The position numbers and the translations under genes are program-made. From positions 124,001 to 188,000 of the forward strand of contig NZ_JABBCQ020000006.1 in NCBI RefSeq assembly GCF_012844455.2: a stretch of 64,000 bases of DNA, written 5' to 3'. Positions 8,946 through 17,613 of this stretch are shown here, in pieces. The DNA comes from Comamonas suwonensis. Its GTDB lineage: Bacteria > Pseudomonadota > Gammaproteobacteria > Burkholderiales > Burkholderiaceae_C. The notes beneath the pieces are model-generated. The model saw nothing but the letters and a program-made list of their open reading frames with translations, was not told where the DNA came from and ran no database searches. Every line of letters begins with the position of its first letter. Position 1 is the stretch's first letter.

Positions 8946-9902
8946 ATGTCTAAAAAATTCATTAAACAAGCGCTGGCCATTGCGACCATGGCGGCCTGCA
9001 TGGGTGCACAAGCACAAGAGCCTGCATTTGCGGCCAAATCTTTGTTCTTTGGCGAAGATGGCAATGTCCAGGCTGTTGCAACCAGCAAGGTTGAAAGCGC
9101 ACCCAATGCGGTTGCCTCGAAAGAGGGCAAAACCATGGTCGTTTCAACCACAGAGAAAAAGCAAGTTGAGCGGAAAAAAGTCGTTGCGAAAAATTCCACG
9201 AAAGCCCAGCCCATTGGAGCAGCTTACTTTGTGCGCCTGAAGCGCAATAACGCTGCGCCACAAGATGTCTTGGCAACGCACGCGTTCCAAACTGGTGACA
9301 AATTTCAAGTGGGTTTGAAGGTCAACCGGCCCAGCTTTGTTTACATTTTCAACGAAGCGCCCGATGGCCAGATCACCATGCTGCATCCGCGTCCCGGTAA
9401 AAGTGCCGCGATTGACGCCATGGGCACGGTTTTTCTGCCAGGCAACGGCAGCTTCCAATTTGATGGACCTCCCGGCACGGAAAAGCTGCTGGTTCTGATG
9501 TCTCCCGACGAGGTCTTCCAGCCCAATACGGTTTTGCAGAAAATGAAGCCCGACCTTGTCACCCGCACGGTGTTGCCTCCGCCCTCCCAGCCGTCACCTG
9601 CCCACGCCAATGCTTTGGCAATAAGAACGTCAGCGCCAGCACAGAACAACTGCAGCTACACCGTGGCAGATGCGGGCAACTTTGCCAGCAAAGCCATTGT
9701 GTTCACTGAAGAGCCCCATATCGCTGCTACAGCGAATGACTGCCAAGTGAATACCACGCCAGCATTTGCCTCAAAGGCCATTGTTTTTGCCGATGACCCA
9801 CAACCGACGGCAGGCCAGCAAGTGGCCAGCTATGTGGTCAAGCCCGAAGGCACCAAGGGACAAGAGCCCCTGCTGCTGAAAATTCAGCTCGCTCACCACT
9901 GA
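8946..9902 (+). CDS. Exported DUF4384-domain protein with three FASKAIVF-type repeats
   Basis: 318 aa with signal peptide (cleavage near AQAQ-E, residue 24). Residues ~92-190 match the DUF4384 pattern (KFQVGLKVNRPSFVYIFN, then DGQITMLHP). This domain is known from bacterial caspase and serine/threonine kinase neighbourhoods. A short motif recurs three times: FAAKSLFFGED near 28, FASKAIVFTEE at 246 and FASKAIVFADD at 274, the last two exactly 28 residues apart. The repeats could be docking sites or processing sites; that is inference. The gene follows the caspase lipoprotein by 14 nt, so same operon. Predicted periplasmic. Confidence 0.8.
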   Translation: MSKKFIKQALAIATMAACMGAQAQEPAFAAKSLFFGEDGNVQAVATSKVESAPNAVASKEGKTMVVSTTEKKQVERKKVVAKNSTKAQPIGAAYFVRLKRNNAAPQDVLATHAFQTGDKFQVGLKVNRPSFVYIFNEAPDGQITMLHPRPGKSAAIDAMGTVFLPGNGSFQFDGPPGTEKLLVLMSPDEVFQPNTVLQKMKPDLVTRTVLPPPSQPSPAHANALAIRTSAPAQNNCSYTVADAGNFASKAIVFTEEPHIAATANDCQVNTTPAFASKAIVFADDPQPTAGQQVASYVVKPEGTKGQEPLLLKIQLAHH

Positions 9903-9968
9903 GCAGCGCTAGATACCCCCATGCATTTAACGCCCCCTTCTGCTGTGGGGCACATTTGTTGAAATCAC

Positions 9969-12900
9969 ATGTCAAACAATCACCTCATCGTTGGCTTGGG
10001 CGGCACCGGCGGCAAAGTCGTTCGCGCACTACGCAAAATCGTCAAGACCCATACCGATGGAAATGGCGTCAGTCCCTCGGAAGCTAACTTTGAATACGTC
10101 TATTTAGACACCTCAGAAGGCCTGCTCCACGAAACCGATCAATGGACAGTGCTGGGGCAAGACTGCTCACTAGCGCGCGCTCAGATTGGCATCTATACCG
10201 CCAGCGGCGTACGCCCAATCTTGCAAGATCCAGACTCCTATCCCGGCATGAAGGAGTGGATTGAACCGCGCAAGGTTTTTGATTTCATTGATGCTGGCAC
10301 AGCAGGGGCTGCACAAAAGCGCAAGCTTGGTCGCTTGGTGTTTGCCCAAAACGCCCGCATGATTTCGCAGCTGCTGGAAGAGCGCCTGCAATCCCTGGAA
10401 AGCAGCAGCAAAACTGCGCAAGCCACTATCCACATCATCTGCGGTTTGGCTGGCGGCACAGGAAGCGGCTTTGTGGCAGACACCGTCGCACAATTGCGTC
10501 GCCTGCGCCCCAATGATGCGGACTTCCGCATCCTTGTGTACGCACTGTTGCCTGACGAGGGCTCGACCTGGGTCAAATCCGTCTCGGGCTTTGGCACGTA
10601 CTACGCCAATGGCTATGCAGCTATTTCCGAGCTCAACGCCATGGCTGCACGCCGCTACCACCCGATCAACGTACTGGACGGCTCACGCATGAGCGGGTCT
10701 AAGTACTTCAACGGCTGTTACTTGGTGAATAACATCAATGAAAACCGCGTTCGCTTTGGCGTACAAGATGATGTGCCTCACATCATTGCGGAGTTTCTGT
10801 ACCAAAAAACGCTAAACAAGCGCTGGGAAGCCTTGGACCGCATCGAGAAGGGCGAAAACGACACCAATTTCATTGAAATGGATGACGGCCAAGCCGCGCG
10901 TGCCAAGCTGTTTATGAGCTTTGGTATCAAGCGCGTCGTAGTGCCCGAACATGAAATCAAGGAATATCTGGCGTACGGCTTTGCGGAGCAAGCAACCCGA
11001 CAGTTGATGTTCAACAACTTCCGCCAAGGCGAAGGCTTTGCCGACGAGCCCATCTATAAAGACTGGGGCGCAGAAGTTCGCAAGCCTGAAACCCGCGAAA
11101 ACTTGCTCATCAGTGATGCCCACCTCACGCTGGATCGCGGCATTTTGGAAGACGATGCCAAGGCAGGCTGGAAACTGATTGACGAGTACTGGCCTCAAGT
11201 AGCCGCTACTTTGGAAGAACAGATCAAAGCCGACAAGACCATCAAGGAAGCGGAGTGGATTCGCTCACTTCGCGTGCGCTTGTCGAGCGTGTATGACGAG
11301 ACTTTTCGTCGCTTGGGCGGCGTGCGCAAGTTCTACGAAATCAAGTCTCAAGCACGCCTGGAGATGGCGCGTCACATCGCCAGACAAATTGAGCGTGACT
11401 TCTTCAGTCGCTGGAATATTGGCGAATTGTCTTTGCTGCAACTGCGCCAGTACGTCGATGCGATCTTGGATGATCTGACACAACGCAAGAAAGAGTTTGA
11501 AGACAAAGCCCAAACCAGCTTGGCGGCCATGCAACGCCTCGAAGAAGATTTGCAGCGCCTGGTCAAAGACTTCAACGACGTTGGCACGCTGGGGCGTCTC
11601 TTCACCGACAAACGCGATACACGCTTTGCAGAAGCGCGCGAAAAACTGCAACTGCTTTTCTCCAAGAACACCTGGCGCGAAGGCTATATGTTTGGGCATC
11701 GCCTCATCCCGCTTCTGCTCGATGAGCTGACAGTCTTGCGCGGCAAGATTGATCAAATTCATGTGCAACTGAGCGAAGCTACCGACAGCATTCATACCGA
11801 GCAAAACAGCCGCCTGCGCACCGACAAGGAAGAGGTCTGCCAGACCCGCATCTTTGAAATGAATGCCGTGCGCGATCTGCTGCGCCGCATGACGCTGGAT
11901 GAGCGTGGCCAAATTGAACGCACACAACGCGTGCGCAAAGCCATCGTCGCGCTGGCGGGCGTTGAGGTTGATAGTTTCGAGAAACTGGCAGCTCGCCTGA
12001 ACCTCAACAATCTGATTACGACCCTGTCACAGCAAGCCGGCGAGATCACCGACGCCGCGCACACAGAACTGGCACACAGCGCACCCGTGATGCACGTCAA
12101 CATCATTGAGCGCCTCTCACGCCAATATGCAGTGGACTCTCAGCCGCTGAACCACTTTGTGGCCGACCTGTACCGCGAGGCAGGCAATATGGTGACATTC
12201 AACAAGGCCGAGATCGAACGCCGCGTTCCCGGCAATGAATCTGCCAGCGCCGGTCTGCAGCAAGCCATTTGCGTGATGCTGCCCGAGTGCGAAGATCAGC
12301 GCGAGTTCCGCCAGCACCTGCACAAGCTCTTTATTGACCAGAAGGATGCTGGGGCGTCTAACGTGTCCGTCATTGAAGGCCCGCTGAGCAACGAGATCGT
12401 CATCATCAAGGTCTCCTCACTCATGCCTGCTCGCTTTGTGGATGCCATGAGCTTCCTGAAGAGCCACTATGACGGCCTGTGCAAGATCCCTGACGAGCAA
12501 GTGCTACTGCACGGCGAAGGAAACGGCAGCAAGCTCCCTCCTCTGTTCGCCCCCACAGGCGTGCAATTGCAAGCACGCCGACAGCGCAAGCCATTTTTGA
12601 TGCTGGCGCGCTTGATGGGTTTGCTCAAAAACCGCGAAAACCCCACTACAGGCATGCCAGAGTGGTTTATTCAAACCACGGACGCTGACGGCCTCATCTG
12701 CATCAACGTCTTAAGCGGCGGCAATTCTTGGGAAAAGGTCTGGGAAAGCGAACAAACGCTCGCCTTGCAGCAAAGCATTGAAACTGCCGTCAAAGCCGGC
12801 ATTACCAGCGACTTCGTACACAAAGAGAAAAAAGATGAGCTCTACCAGCAGTTTGTGAAACACGTCAATGCGCGCCTGGAGCAGGCCAACCACAACGCAG

Positions 12901-12983
12901 AAGATGCCCAGTATCAAGAGCTGCGCGCCATGATTCCCCAAATCAAGGAGTTGGCCGGCATCCGTGCTGAAGCAACTGCCTAA
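9969..12983 (+). CDS. Large tubulin-like GTPase (Tubulin_2 type)
   Basis: 1004 aa, no signal peptide, so cytoplasmic. The N-terminus is a Rossmann-type nucleotide site, LIVGLGGTGGKVVRALRK (6-23), and residues 159-167 read GLAGGTGSG, equivalent to the tubulin/FtsZ signature GGGTGSG that binds the phosphates of GTP. The protein is more than twice the length of FtsZ; the ~600 residues after the GTPase domain include a charged coiled-coil stretch near 490-545 and no domain I can name. The spacing and size fit the poorly characterised prokaryotic tubulin-like family (Pfam Tubulin_2) rather than FtsZ, TubZ or BtubA/B. It begins 66 nt after the DUF4384 gene and is followed by a zinc-ribbon membrane protein. 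Likely the filament-forming or switch component of the cassette (inference). Confidence 0.88.
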   Translation: MSNNHLIVGLGGTGGKVVRALRKIVKTHTDGNGVSPSEANFEYVYLDTSEGLLHETDQWTVLGQDCSLARAQIGIYTASGVRPILQDPDSYPGMKEWIEPRKVFDFIDAGTAGAAQKRKLGRLVFAQNARMISQLLEERLQSLESSSKTAQATIHIICGLAGGTGSGFVADTVAQLRRLRPNDADFRILVYALLPDEGSTWVKSVSGFGTYYANGYAAISELNAMAARRYHPINVLDGSRMSGSKYFNGCYLVNNINENRVRFGVQDDVPHIIAEFLYQKTLNKRWEALDRIEKGENDTNFIEMDDGQAARAKLFMSFGIKRVVVPEHEIKEYLAYGFAEQATRQLMFNNFRQGEGFADEPIYKDWGAEVRKPETRENLLISDAHLTLDRGILEDDAKAGWKLIDEYWPQVAATLEEQIKADKTIKEAEWIRSLRVRLSSVYDETFRRLGGVRKFYEIKSQARLEMARHIARQIERDFFSRWNIGELSLLQLRQYVDAILDDLTQRKKEFEDKAQTSLAAMQRLEEDLQRLVKDFNDVGTLGRLFTDKRDTRFAEAREKLQLLFSKNTWREGYMFGHRLIPLLLDELTVLRGKIDQIHVQLSEATDSIHTEQNSRLRTDKEEVCQTRIFEMNAVRDLLRRMTLDERGQIERTQRVRKAIVALAGVEVDSFEKLAARLNLNNLITTLSQQAGEITDAAHTELAHSAPVMHVNIIERLSRQYAVDSQPLNHFVADLYREAGNMVTFNKAEIERRVPGNESASAGLQQAICVMLPECEDQREFRQHLHKLFIDQKDAGASNVSVIEGPLSNEIVIIKVSSLMPARFVDAMSFLKSHYDGLCKIPDEQVLLHGEGNGSKLPPLFAPTGVQLQARRQRKPFLMLARLMGLLKNRENPTTGMPEWFIQTTDADGLICINVLSGGNSWEKVWESEQTLALQQSIETAVKAGITSDFVHKEKKDELYQQFVKHVNARLEQANHNAEDAQYQELRAMIPQIKELAGIRAEATA

Positions 12984-13002
12984 GTCCATCACAAAAGAAA
13001 TC

Positions 13003-13752
13003 ATGTATCAATATAAATGCAAGTCCATTGGCGACTGCTCTGTGGCTAATAGCGGCGAGTACGTCAAAAGCGAAACCATGCTCAACGACCCTAAGTGCAG
13101 CGACTGCGGTTGTGCGCTAGAGCTTGTCGAAGGCAGCGGCAGCGGCGGGGGCAGCAAGAAAAGCGGGGCCTCCCCGAAGCTGGGGCCCATGATTGCGGCA
13201 GGCATTGCTGCCGTGGCCATCGCTGGCGGAGTTTCATGGTATTTGCTGGGCAGCAAGCCTGCCCAGAGCATCGCCATCATCCCCCCTTCCGCTGAAATAA
13301 TGGTGGAAGAAAAAGTGGTCACACCCACTGCAGAAACAGCTTCAAGCGGCCTAGCTCCTTCTGAGACCGAAACCTCTTTGGCGCGACGCGATGCCGACGA
13401 AAAGCTACGCCAAGGCGAATTCAGCGAAGCTGAGCGAAAAGCGGCCCGCTCAGCAGCCCTCGAGATGATCAAAGCTGCTGTTGCCAAGATGGGACAAGGC
13501 GACCTCAACGGCGCAGAGAAAGAGCTTCAACAAGCAAAGGAGCGTGATGCCACTGAACCGTTGATTTACTACAACTTAGCTATCGTGCACCTGCGCCAAA
13601 ACCAACCCGAAGAAGCACTGCGCCACATGGAAGCCTCTTTCATGGCTGGCTTCAAGCACTTTGAAGCCATGGACCAAGACACCGATATTGACCCTCTTCG
13701 CAAATCGCCCAAGTTTCAAGAACTGTTAAACATCTACCGCAAAAACGTGTGA
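13003..13752 (+). CDS. Zinc-ribbon, single-TM, TPR-like protein
   Basis: 249 aa using the ATG at 13003; an earlier in-frame ATG at 12964 would overlap the tubulin-like gene and only add residues before the zinc ribbon. Cys6, Cys12, Cys32 and Cys35 (with Cys37) form a probable zinc ribbon in the cytoplasm, followed by a Ser/Gly-rich linker and a transmembrane segment at ~58-82 (MIAAGIAAVAIAGGVSWYLL). The rest should lie in the periplasm: an acidic linker and a TPR-like helical domain at ~155-249 (YYNLAIVHLRQNQPEEALRH). This topology could carry a signal between the cytosolic GTPase and the exported caspase, which is inference. The stop overlaps the next start (ATGA). Confidence 0.8.
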   Translation: MYQYKCKSIGDCSVANSGEYVKSETMLNDPKCSDCGCALELVEGSGSGGGSKKSGASPKLGPMIAAGIAAVAIAGGVSWYLLGSKPAQSIAIIPPSAEIMVEEKVVTPTAETASSGLAPSETETSLARRDADEKLRQGEFSEAERKAARSAALEMIKAAVAKMGQGDLNGAEKELQQAKERDATEPLIYYNLAIVHLRQNQPEEALRHMEASFMAGFKHFEAMDQDTDIDPLRKSPKFQELLNIYRKNV

Positions 13753-14471
13753 TGAAAAAAATCCTGCGGGCATTGCCATTTACCATCCTTTTGGCTCTGG
13801 CGGCCTGCGGGAAAAACCTTGAATCTCGCATAGTTGAAGGCCACTGGGTTGCAGAGAATTTCCGCTTTTACGGTCTCAAGCTACCTATTGGCCCCGATCT
13901 GCAAATTGACGCCAAAAGTCTAAGCTTGAGCACTGGCTTGGAGCCGATTCCTTTAAACGCTGTAGAGGTTGATGGCAACGAAGTCACTCTTCAAACGTCT
14001 TTAGGGGTCGGCCTCGTTTTCAATTTTGAAAACGAGAACAGGATGTACTTCACCATCCCGATCTTGGGTGACCGTATCTACTATCAGCGCCAGCTCACTC
14101 CGTCTGTTATGCAACGCGACGTCCAGCAGGAGTCCCCCACAAAGCGCCAACCAAGCCAGGCAGAAGTAGCGACTTCCAATCAAACGCCTCGTGCACTGAG
14201 TCGCCCAGAACCAACGCTTCATACCGAGCACACAGCCTCACTAGCCACCTCACCATACCTACCAGCAACTCAGCCACAACCCAGCTACTTCACGCACGCG
14301 CTTGATTTGGTGCAAAAAAATCGCGTCAACGAAGCCATCCGTGCGCTCTCGGCAGCCCTGCAAAACACAGAAATTCAATGGAAAGAAATTGAGGCTGAGC
14401 CAGCCTTTTCTCAGCTCATTGAAGACCCACGCCTTGAGGTTTTGAGACAGAGATGGCAATCCAAGCCCTGA
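13752..14471 (+). CDS. Lipoprotein of unknown function, last gene of the tubulin-caspase cassette
   Basis: 239 aa using the ATG at 13752, which overlaps the previous stop as ATGA; a GTG one codon earlier is less likely. Lipobox LALAACG gives acylated Cys19. Residues ~20-110 look like a small beta-rich domain, 110-170 are a low-complexity Ser/Pro/Thr/Gln linker, and the last ~60 residues are helical (ALDLVQKNRVNEAIRALSAAL). The C-terminal pattern EDPRLEVLRQRW resembles the end of the preceding protein (DPLRKSPKFQELLNIY), so both may carry the same type of TPR-like module. No named family recognised. Confidence 0.75.
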   Translation: MKKILRALPFTILLALAACGKNLESRIVEGHWVAENFRFYGLKLPIGPDLQIDAKSLSLSTGLEPIPLNAVEVDGNEVTLQTSLGVGLVFNFENENRMYFTIPILGDRIYYQRQLTPSVMQRDVQQESPTKRQPSQAEVATSNQTPRALSRPEPTLHTEHTASLATSPYLPATQPQPSYFTHALDLVQKNRVNEAIRALSAALQNTEIQWKEIEAEPAFSQLIEDPRLEVLRQRWQSKP

Positions 14472-14669
14472 GAAGCTCTCACTGGACATCTGTAACCAGT
14501 ACCTCTGTCAAATTAAGAACTCAAGTTCTGGATACATAAGCGCCATCGCCTCTAGCAGGGCCTATGGTTCTTCACAAATTGATTCAGTATGGTGAGCGCG
14601 ACCGGAGGCCATAAAATTTGGTTTGCTTGTTGTCATGGGTGTCTTGCTAACCGGTCACCCCACGCACGA

Positions 14670-15056
14670 TTAGTGGATTTCAATGATGCGAATCTGTGGC
14701 CTTGCGCCTCGTCGACGCTCCGTTTCAATCAGCCCCGCCTTCTCCAACTCTACCAAGCCATGATCCAGGGCACTGCGACTACAACCAGCAAGATCAACTG
14801 CCTCCTGAGTCAGTTTGAAGTACATGGACTGCTTCACTCCTGCGAGGAACCACAGCGCTAGCGCAACCTGCGTAGTCTTTCCACCCAGACGATTGCACTT
14901 GTGCAGCCATGCAAATGGGATCGGCCTGACAAAGCGAGGTTTCCTCTCCTGCTTGATGAACACCCCAAGGTCTGCCTCAAACGTCAAGTGCTCTGCTGGG
15001 TTCGAGGCGATGGCGGCAACCTGTGCACTGGTCCGAGCCAGTTGAATGGCATTCAT
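14670..15056 (-). CDS. Small winged-helix DNA-binding protein
   Basis: 128 aa using the ATG at 15056, which lies 1 nt after the stop of the upstream DNA polymerase gene; earlier starts would run through that gene. The C-terminal half is a winged helix: KTTQVALALWFLAG, then TQEAVDLAGCSRSALDHGLV as recognition region and GLIETERRRGARPQIRI as wing. The N-terminal ~45 residues are not recognisable. Last gene of the minus-strand group 17502-14670. Likely a local transcription or replication regulator (inference). Confidence 0.72.
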   Translation of the reverse strand: MNAIQLARTSAQVAAIASNPAEHLTFEADLGVFIKQERKPRFVRPIPFAWLHKCNRLGGKTTQVALALWFLAGVKQSMYFKLTQEAVDLAGCSRSALDHGLVELEKAGLIETERRRGARPQIRIIEIH

Positions 15057-15057
15057 T

Positions 15058-16299
15058 TCATACCCCCACTTTTGCATCTTCACGCCCCAGCATTTCCACC
15101 ACCAGGTTCCACATTGGCACACCTTTGCTTTCCAGCAATCGCTCGGGTGAACGGATGATCTTGGCCTCACTGCGAAGCTTAAAGCCCTCCAGGACAACCT
15201 CCCCTGCCCACTGCATCACTGCAGAAGTCTGTGCTGCGATGTGCTCGATTTCATCAATGGGCGCTTCCACCAAAAAGGCATCGTGAACAGGTGCGCAAAC
15301 TCGAACGCCGAGTTCAACGAGCCTGATATGCGCAAGGCGCATCATCTCGGCACCATTGGCCTGCATAGGAAAGTTCTGGATGCTGCGCACCTTGGTCACC
15401 GAAGTGATGTGCAGCTTCCAACCGAACACGGTATGCAAAGGGTTCCCAAGCATTCCGTAGTCCGCAACGTTCTGGCTCCATCGCCAGAAATCAGGGAAGG
15501 CGCTTTTATGCGCATTCAGCAGTCTCTGGGCTTCAGTCTCGGGAATGTTCAGCCTTAATGCCATGCCCGGCGCACTCATACCAAACAGTACCCCCAGTGC
15601 ACAAGTTTTGAAGCGTTCCCGCACGAGTGGATGGGTATGCTTAGTCGCCTCCGCTGGAACAGCACGAGCCATCTTTGCGAATGTCATGTAGAAGTCCTCA
15701 GACAGGTACGCTGCCTGCATCCGTTTATCGCCAGACAGCACTGCTGCGATGGCCAACTCTTGCTGACTGAAATCTACATAGGCAAGTGCCCAACCGGGTT
15801 TCGGCTGAATCAAGCCTCGCATCCATGCCGGTTGCCCGAAGATGAATTGACTGCTTCGCGGTTGATTTCTCCCCGTCAGAGAACTGAAAGGAAACAACGC
15901 CGTGCGATTGCGCCCATCAGCCCCCACTGCCAACTTCAACTCGTGCAGCGTAGCCAAGGTTTTTCGCAACTGTCGCAACGGCTCAATCGTAAGAATAGCC
16001 CGAGCCATGTCCTTGAATGAGTCGTCATCTAGGCGCAATTTGCCGCTGACAGAGCGCGGCCATTGAAGGCCTCGCTCAAGCAGATACTTCTCAAAGAGCG
16101 CAGCCCGGAAGCTACCCTGTTCATACACACCAAAGTCTCCATCGACTTGGCGGATCAGCTCCGCACGCAGGGTTCCTGTGCTTTGTCGAATGGCGTCGTA
16201 AAGCACCGAGTCAATGGGTGTGCCAAGCGTTTCGGTGGACGCCGCAGCCACTGCGTAGCGCCCGCGCAGCAATGCACGATCCAGATCGATCAACTCCAT
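15058..16299 (-). CDS. Family-A DNA polymerase, polymerase-domain polypeptide
   Basis: 413 aa. All three polymerase motifs are present: motif A ALAYVDFSQQELAIAA (Asp176), motif B RERFKTCALGVLFGMS (Arg227, Lys231, Gly240) and motif C APVHDAFLVEAP (Asp340). Motif C has Ala where E. coli Pol I has Glu; the metal-binding Asp is kept. There is no exonuclease domain: the matching 3'-5' exonuclease is the preceding gene, whose end overlaps this start by 10 nt in another frame. A strong ribosome site (GGGAGG, 6 nt upstream) serves this ATG. Phage- and plasmid-type enzymes I know of carry both domains in one ~600-aa chain; 174 + 413 aa adds up to that. Confidence 0.9.
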   Translation of the reverse strand: MELIDLDRALLRGRYAVAAASTETLGTPIDSVLYDAIRQSTGTLRAELIRQVDGDFGVYEQGSFRAALFEKYLLERGLQWPRSVSGKLRLDDDSFKDMARAILTIEPLRQLRKTLATLHELKLAVGADGRNRTALFPFSSLTGRNQPRSSQFIFGQPAWMRGLIQPKPGWALAYVDFSQQELAIAAVLSGDKRMQAAYLSEDFYMTFAKMARAVPAEATKHTHPLVRERFKTCALGVLFGMSAPGMALRLNIPETEAQRLLNAHKSAFPDFWRWSQNVADYGMLGNPLHTVFGWKLHITSVTKVRSIQNFPMQANGAEMMRLAHIRLVELGVRVCAPVHDAFLVEAPIDEIEHIAAQTSAVMQWAGEVVLEGFKLRSEAKIIRSPERLLESKGVPMWNLVVEMLGREDAKVGV

Positions 16300-16814
16300 T
16301 GAGCGCCTCCCATCCTCAGGAACAGCGTCCTGAGTGCAATGACGTCGCTGGTGCAGTAAGCCAAGATCGCTCGCTTTTGCTCTTCACTCCATGGGCCACC
16401 TGCCAAGATAAGGTCCCTCATCTCGTCTTTTTCAGAAGCACCAATGGAGGCCTCCCCAAAGTACGCAAGTGCGCCTAGCAAGCCTTTGCCAGCTGGAAGG
16501 TTCTTACCGTTGGTCAGATTGCGAAACTCCGCGTAAAGGTCCACGATGGACTTAGGCTGCGACCAGCCTAGCGCGGCAAAGCAGGCCATTTCGGCAGACG
16601 CGTTGTAGGCCAAAAAGAGGGCAGATTCATCCGTCGGGAAAGGTGCAGATGACAAGAGCGCAAGCTCATCCTGCCACCAGCATTGCGTCCTGCCGGTCTC
16701 CATGTGGTGCATTGCCGCACAGACCACCTCCAGTGGGTTACCTTCCCGGCCACCGCGAGGGCGATACTCGAAGTCCACTGCAAAAGTGCCATTCGGAAAT
16801 TGTGTGCGGACCAT
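16290..16814 (-). CDS. DEDD-type 3'-5' exonuclease, detached proofreading domain
   Basis: 174 aa from the ATG at 16814, preceded by GGGGTGAG; a longer in-frame start at 16853 would overlap the upstream gene. Exonuclease signatures: TFAVDFEYRP (DxE motif), ALFLAYNASAEMACFAALGW and YCTSDVIALRTLF near the C-terminus. It corresponds to the proofreading half of a family-A DNA polymerase, with the polymerase half encoded by the overlapping next gene. Its last codons continue directly into sequence that in single-chain homologues links the two domains, so this is gene fission rather than two unrelated genes. Confidence 0.82.
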   Translation of the reverse strand: MVRTQFPNGTFAVDFEYRPRGGREGNPLEVVCAAMHHMETGRTQCWWQDELALLSSAPFPTDESALFLAYNASAEMACFAALGWSQPKSIVDLYAEFRNLTNGKNLPAGKGLLGALAYFGEASIGASEKDEMRDLILAGGPWSEEQKRAILAYCTSDVIALRTLFLRMGGAQWS

Positions 16815-16815
16815 C

Positions 16816-17502
16816 TCACTCACCCCGCAGTTGAGCCAGCAGGGGATGCTCACGATTCAAGATGAGGCGATCGCGGAAAGCCAACTCCAGCAATTGATCG
16901 AAGCTCAGATCCGGCCACTTCGGCTCTTGCGTCTGACTGAGGGCACGGAACACATCGTAGGCACCACGCATTGTGTTCGCAGAAATACGAATCCAATCCG
17001 ACTCCGCAAGCGTCACTGCTTGACCGAGGGAGACATGCCACACATTACGTCGTCCATCTGCCCCAGGCAGAGGAATTGGGACAAGATACGGTACGTCGAA
17101 CGTGGTGACAGCCAACCTCAGTTGGTATGCACGAACGTGATCGGGAATTTCTGCTGCAATCTCTGGACTAATCGCATACATGCCATCTGCACCCAGCTTG
17201 CTTCCATCCAAAAGGACGAAAACAGCCTGATGAGCAGCGTCTGGGGATACCCGAAAAAAGTGTGCCTTCGGCGGTTTTCCCACCGTGACTGTTGTCAGTA
17301 CGGGCGTCCCGCATAGAACCTCGGAGTAGGAGCTGCTTAAGCGCAAGCTCAAGACAGATTGCGAGATTTCAGAGCTTGGCTGCACTGCATGCGGGACGGT
17401 ATCACTCAATCGCAAGTCAGACAAAGAGCCCTTCGCGGGGTTTGACGCATCCGCCTCTTGGAAGGCGCAAACTTGCATCGAGTCGAGAGAGGCATTCGTC
17501 AT
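16816..17502 (-). CDS. Hypothetical protein upstream of the split DNA polymerase
   Basis: 228 aa from the ATG at 17502, preceded by a good ribosome site (AAAGGAG); the frame could extend to 17559 without such a site. The first ~60 residues are polar and the remainder looks globular, with segments such as VLTTVTVGKPPKAHFFRVS and QAVFVLLDGSKLG. No family recognised. The stop lies 1 nt before the start of the exonuclease gene, so it belongs to the same transcription unit and may act in replication of the element (inference). Confidence 0.7.
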   Translation of the reverse strand: MTNASLDSMQVCAFQEADASNPAKGSLSDLRLSDTVPHAVQPSSEISQSVLSLRLSSSYSEVLCGTPVLTTVTVGKPPKAHFFRVSPDAAHQAVFVLLDGSKLGADGMYAISPEIAAEIPDHVRAYQLRLAVTTFDVPYLVPIPLPGADGRRNVWHVSLGQAVTLAESDWIRISANTMRGAYDVFRALSQTQEPKWPDLSFDQLLELAFRDRLILNREHPLLAQLRGE

Positions 17503-17613
17503 AAGGTGGCTCCTTTCGCCATCAATCAATGAAGCCTCTATGCTCTGCCTGTCTCCCATATTTTCCCGGACATAAGGACCTCTACATCCCCCCCTTACGT
17601 CTTGCGCCCTACC

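Noticed and set aside
14589..14861. 90-codon plus-strand frame overlapping the end of the winged-helix gene
   Set aside because: Mostly antisense to that gene, which has clear HTH features.
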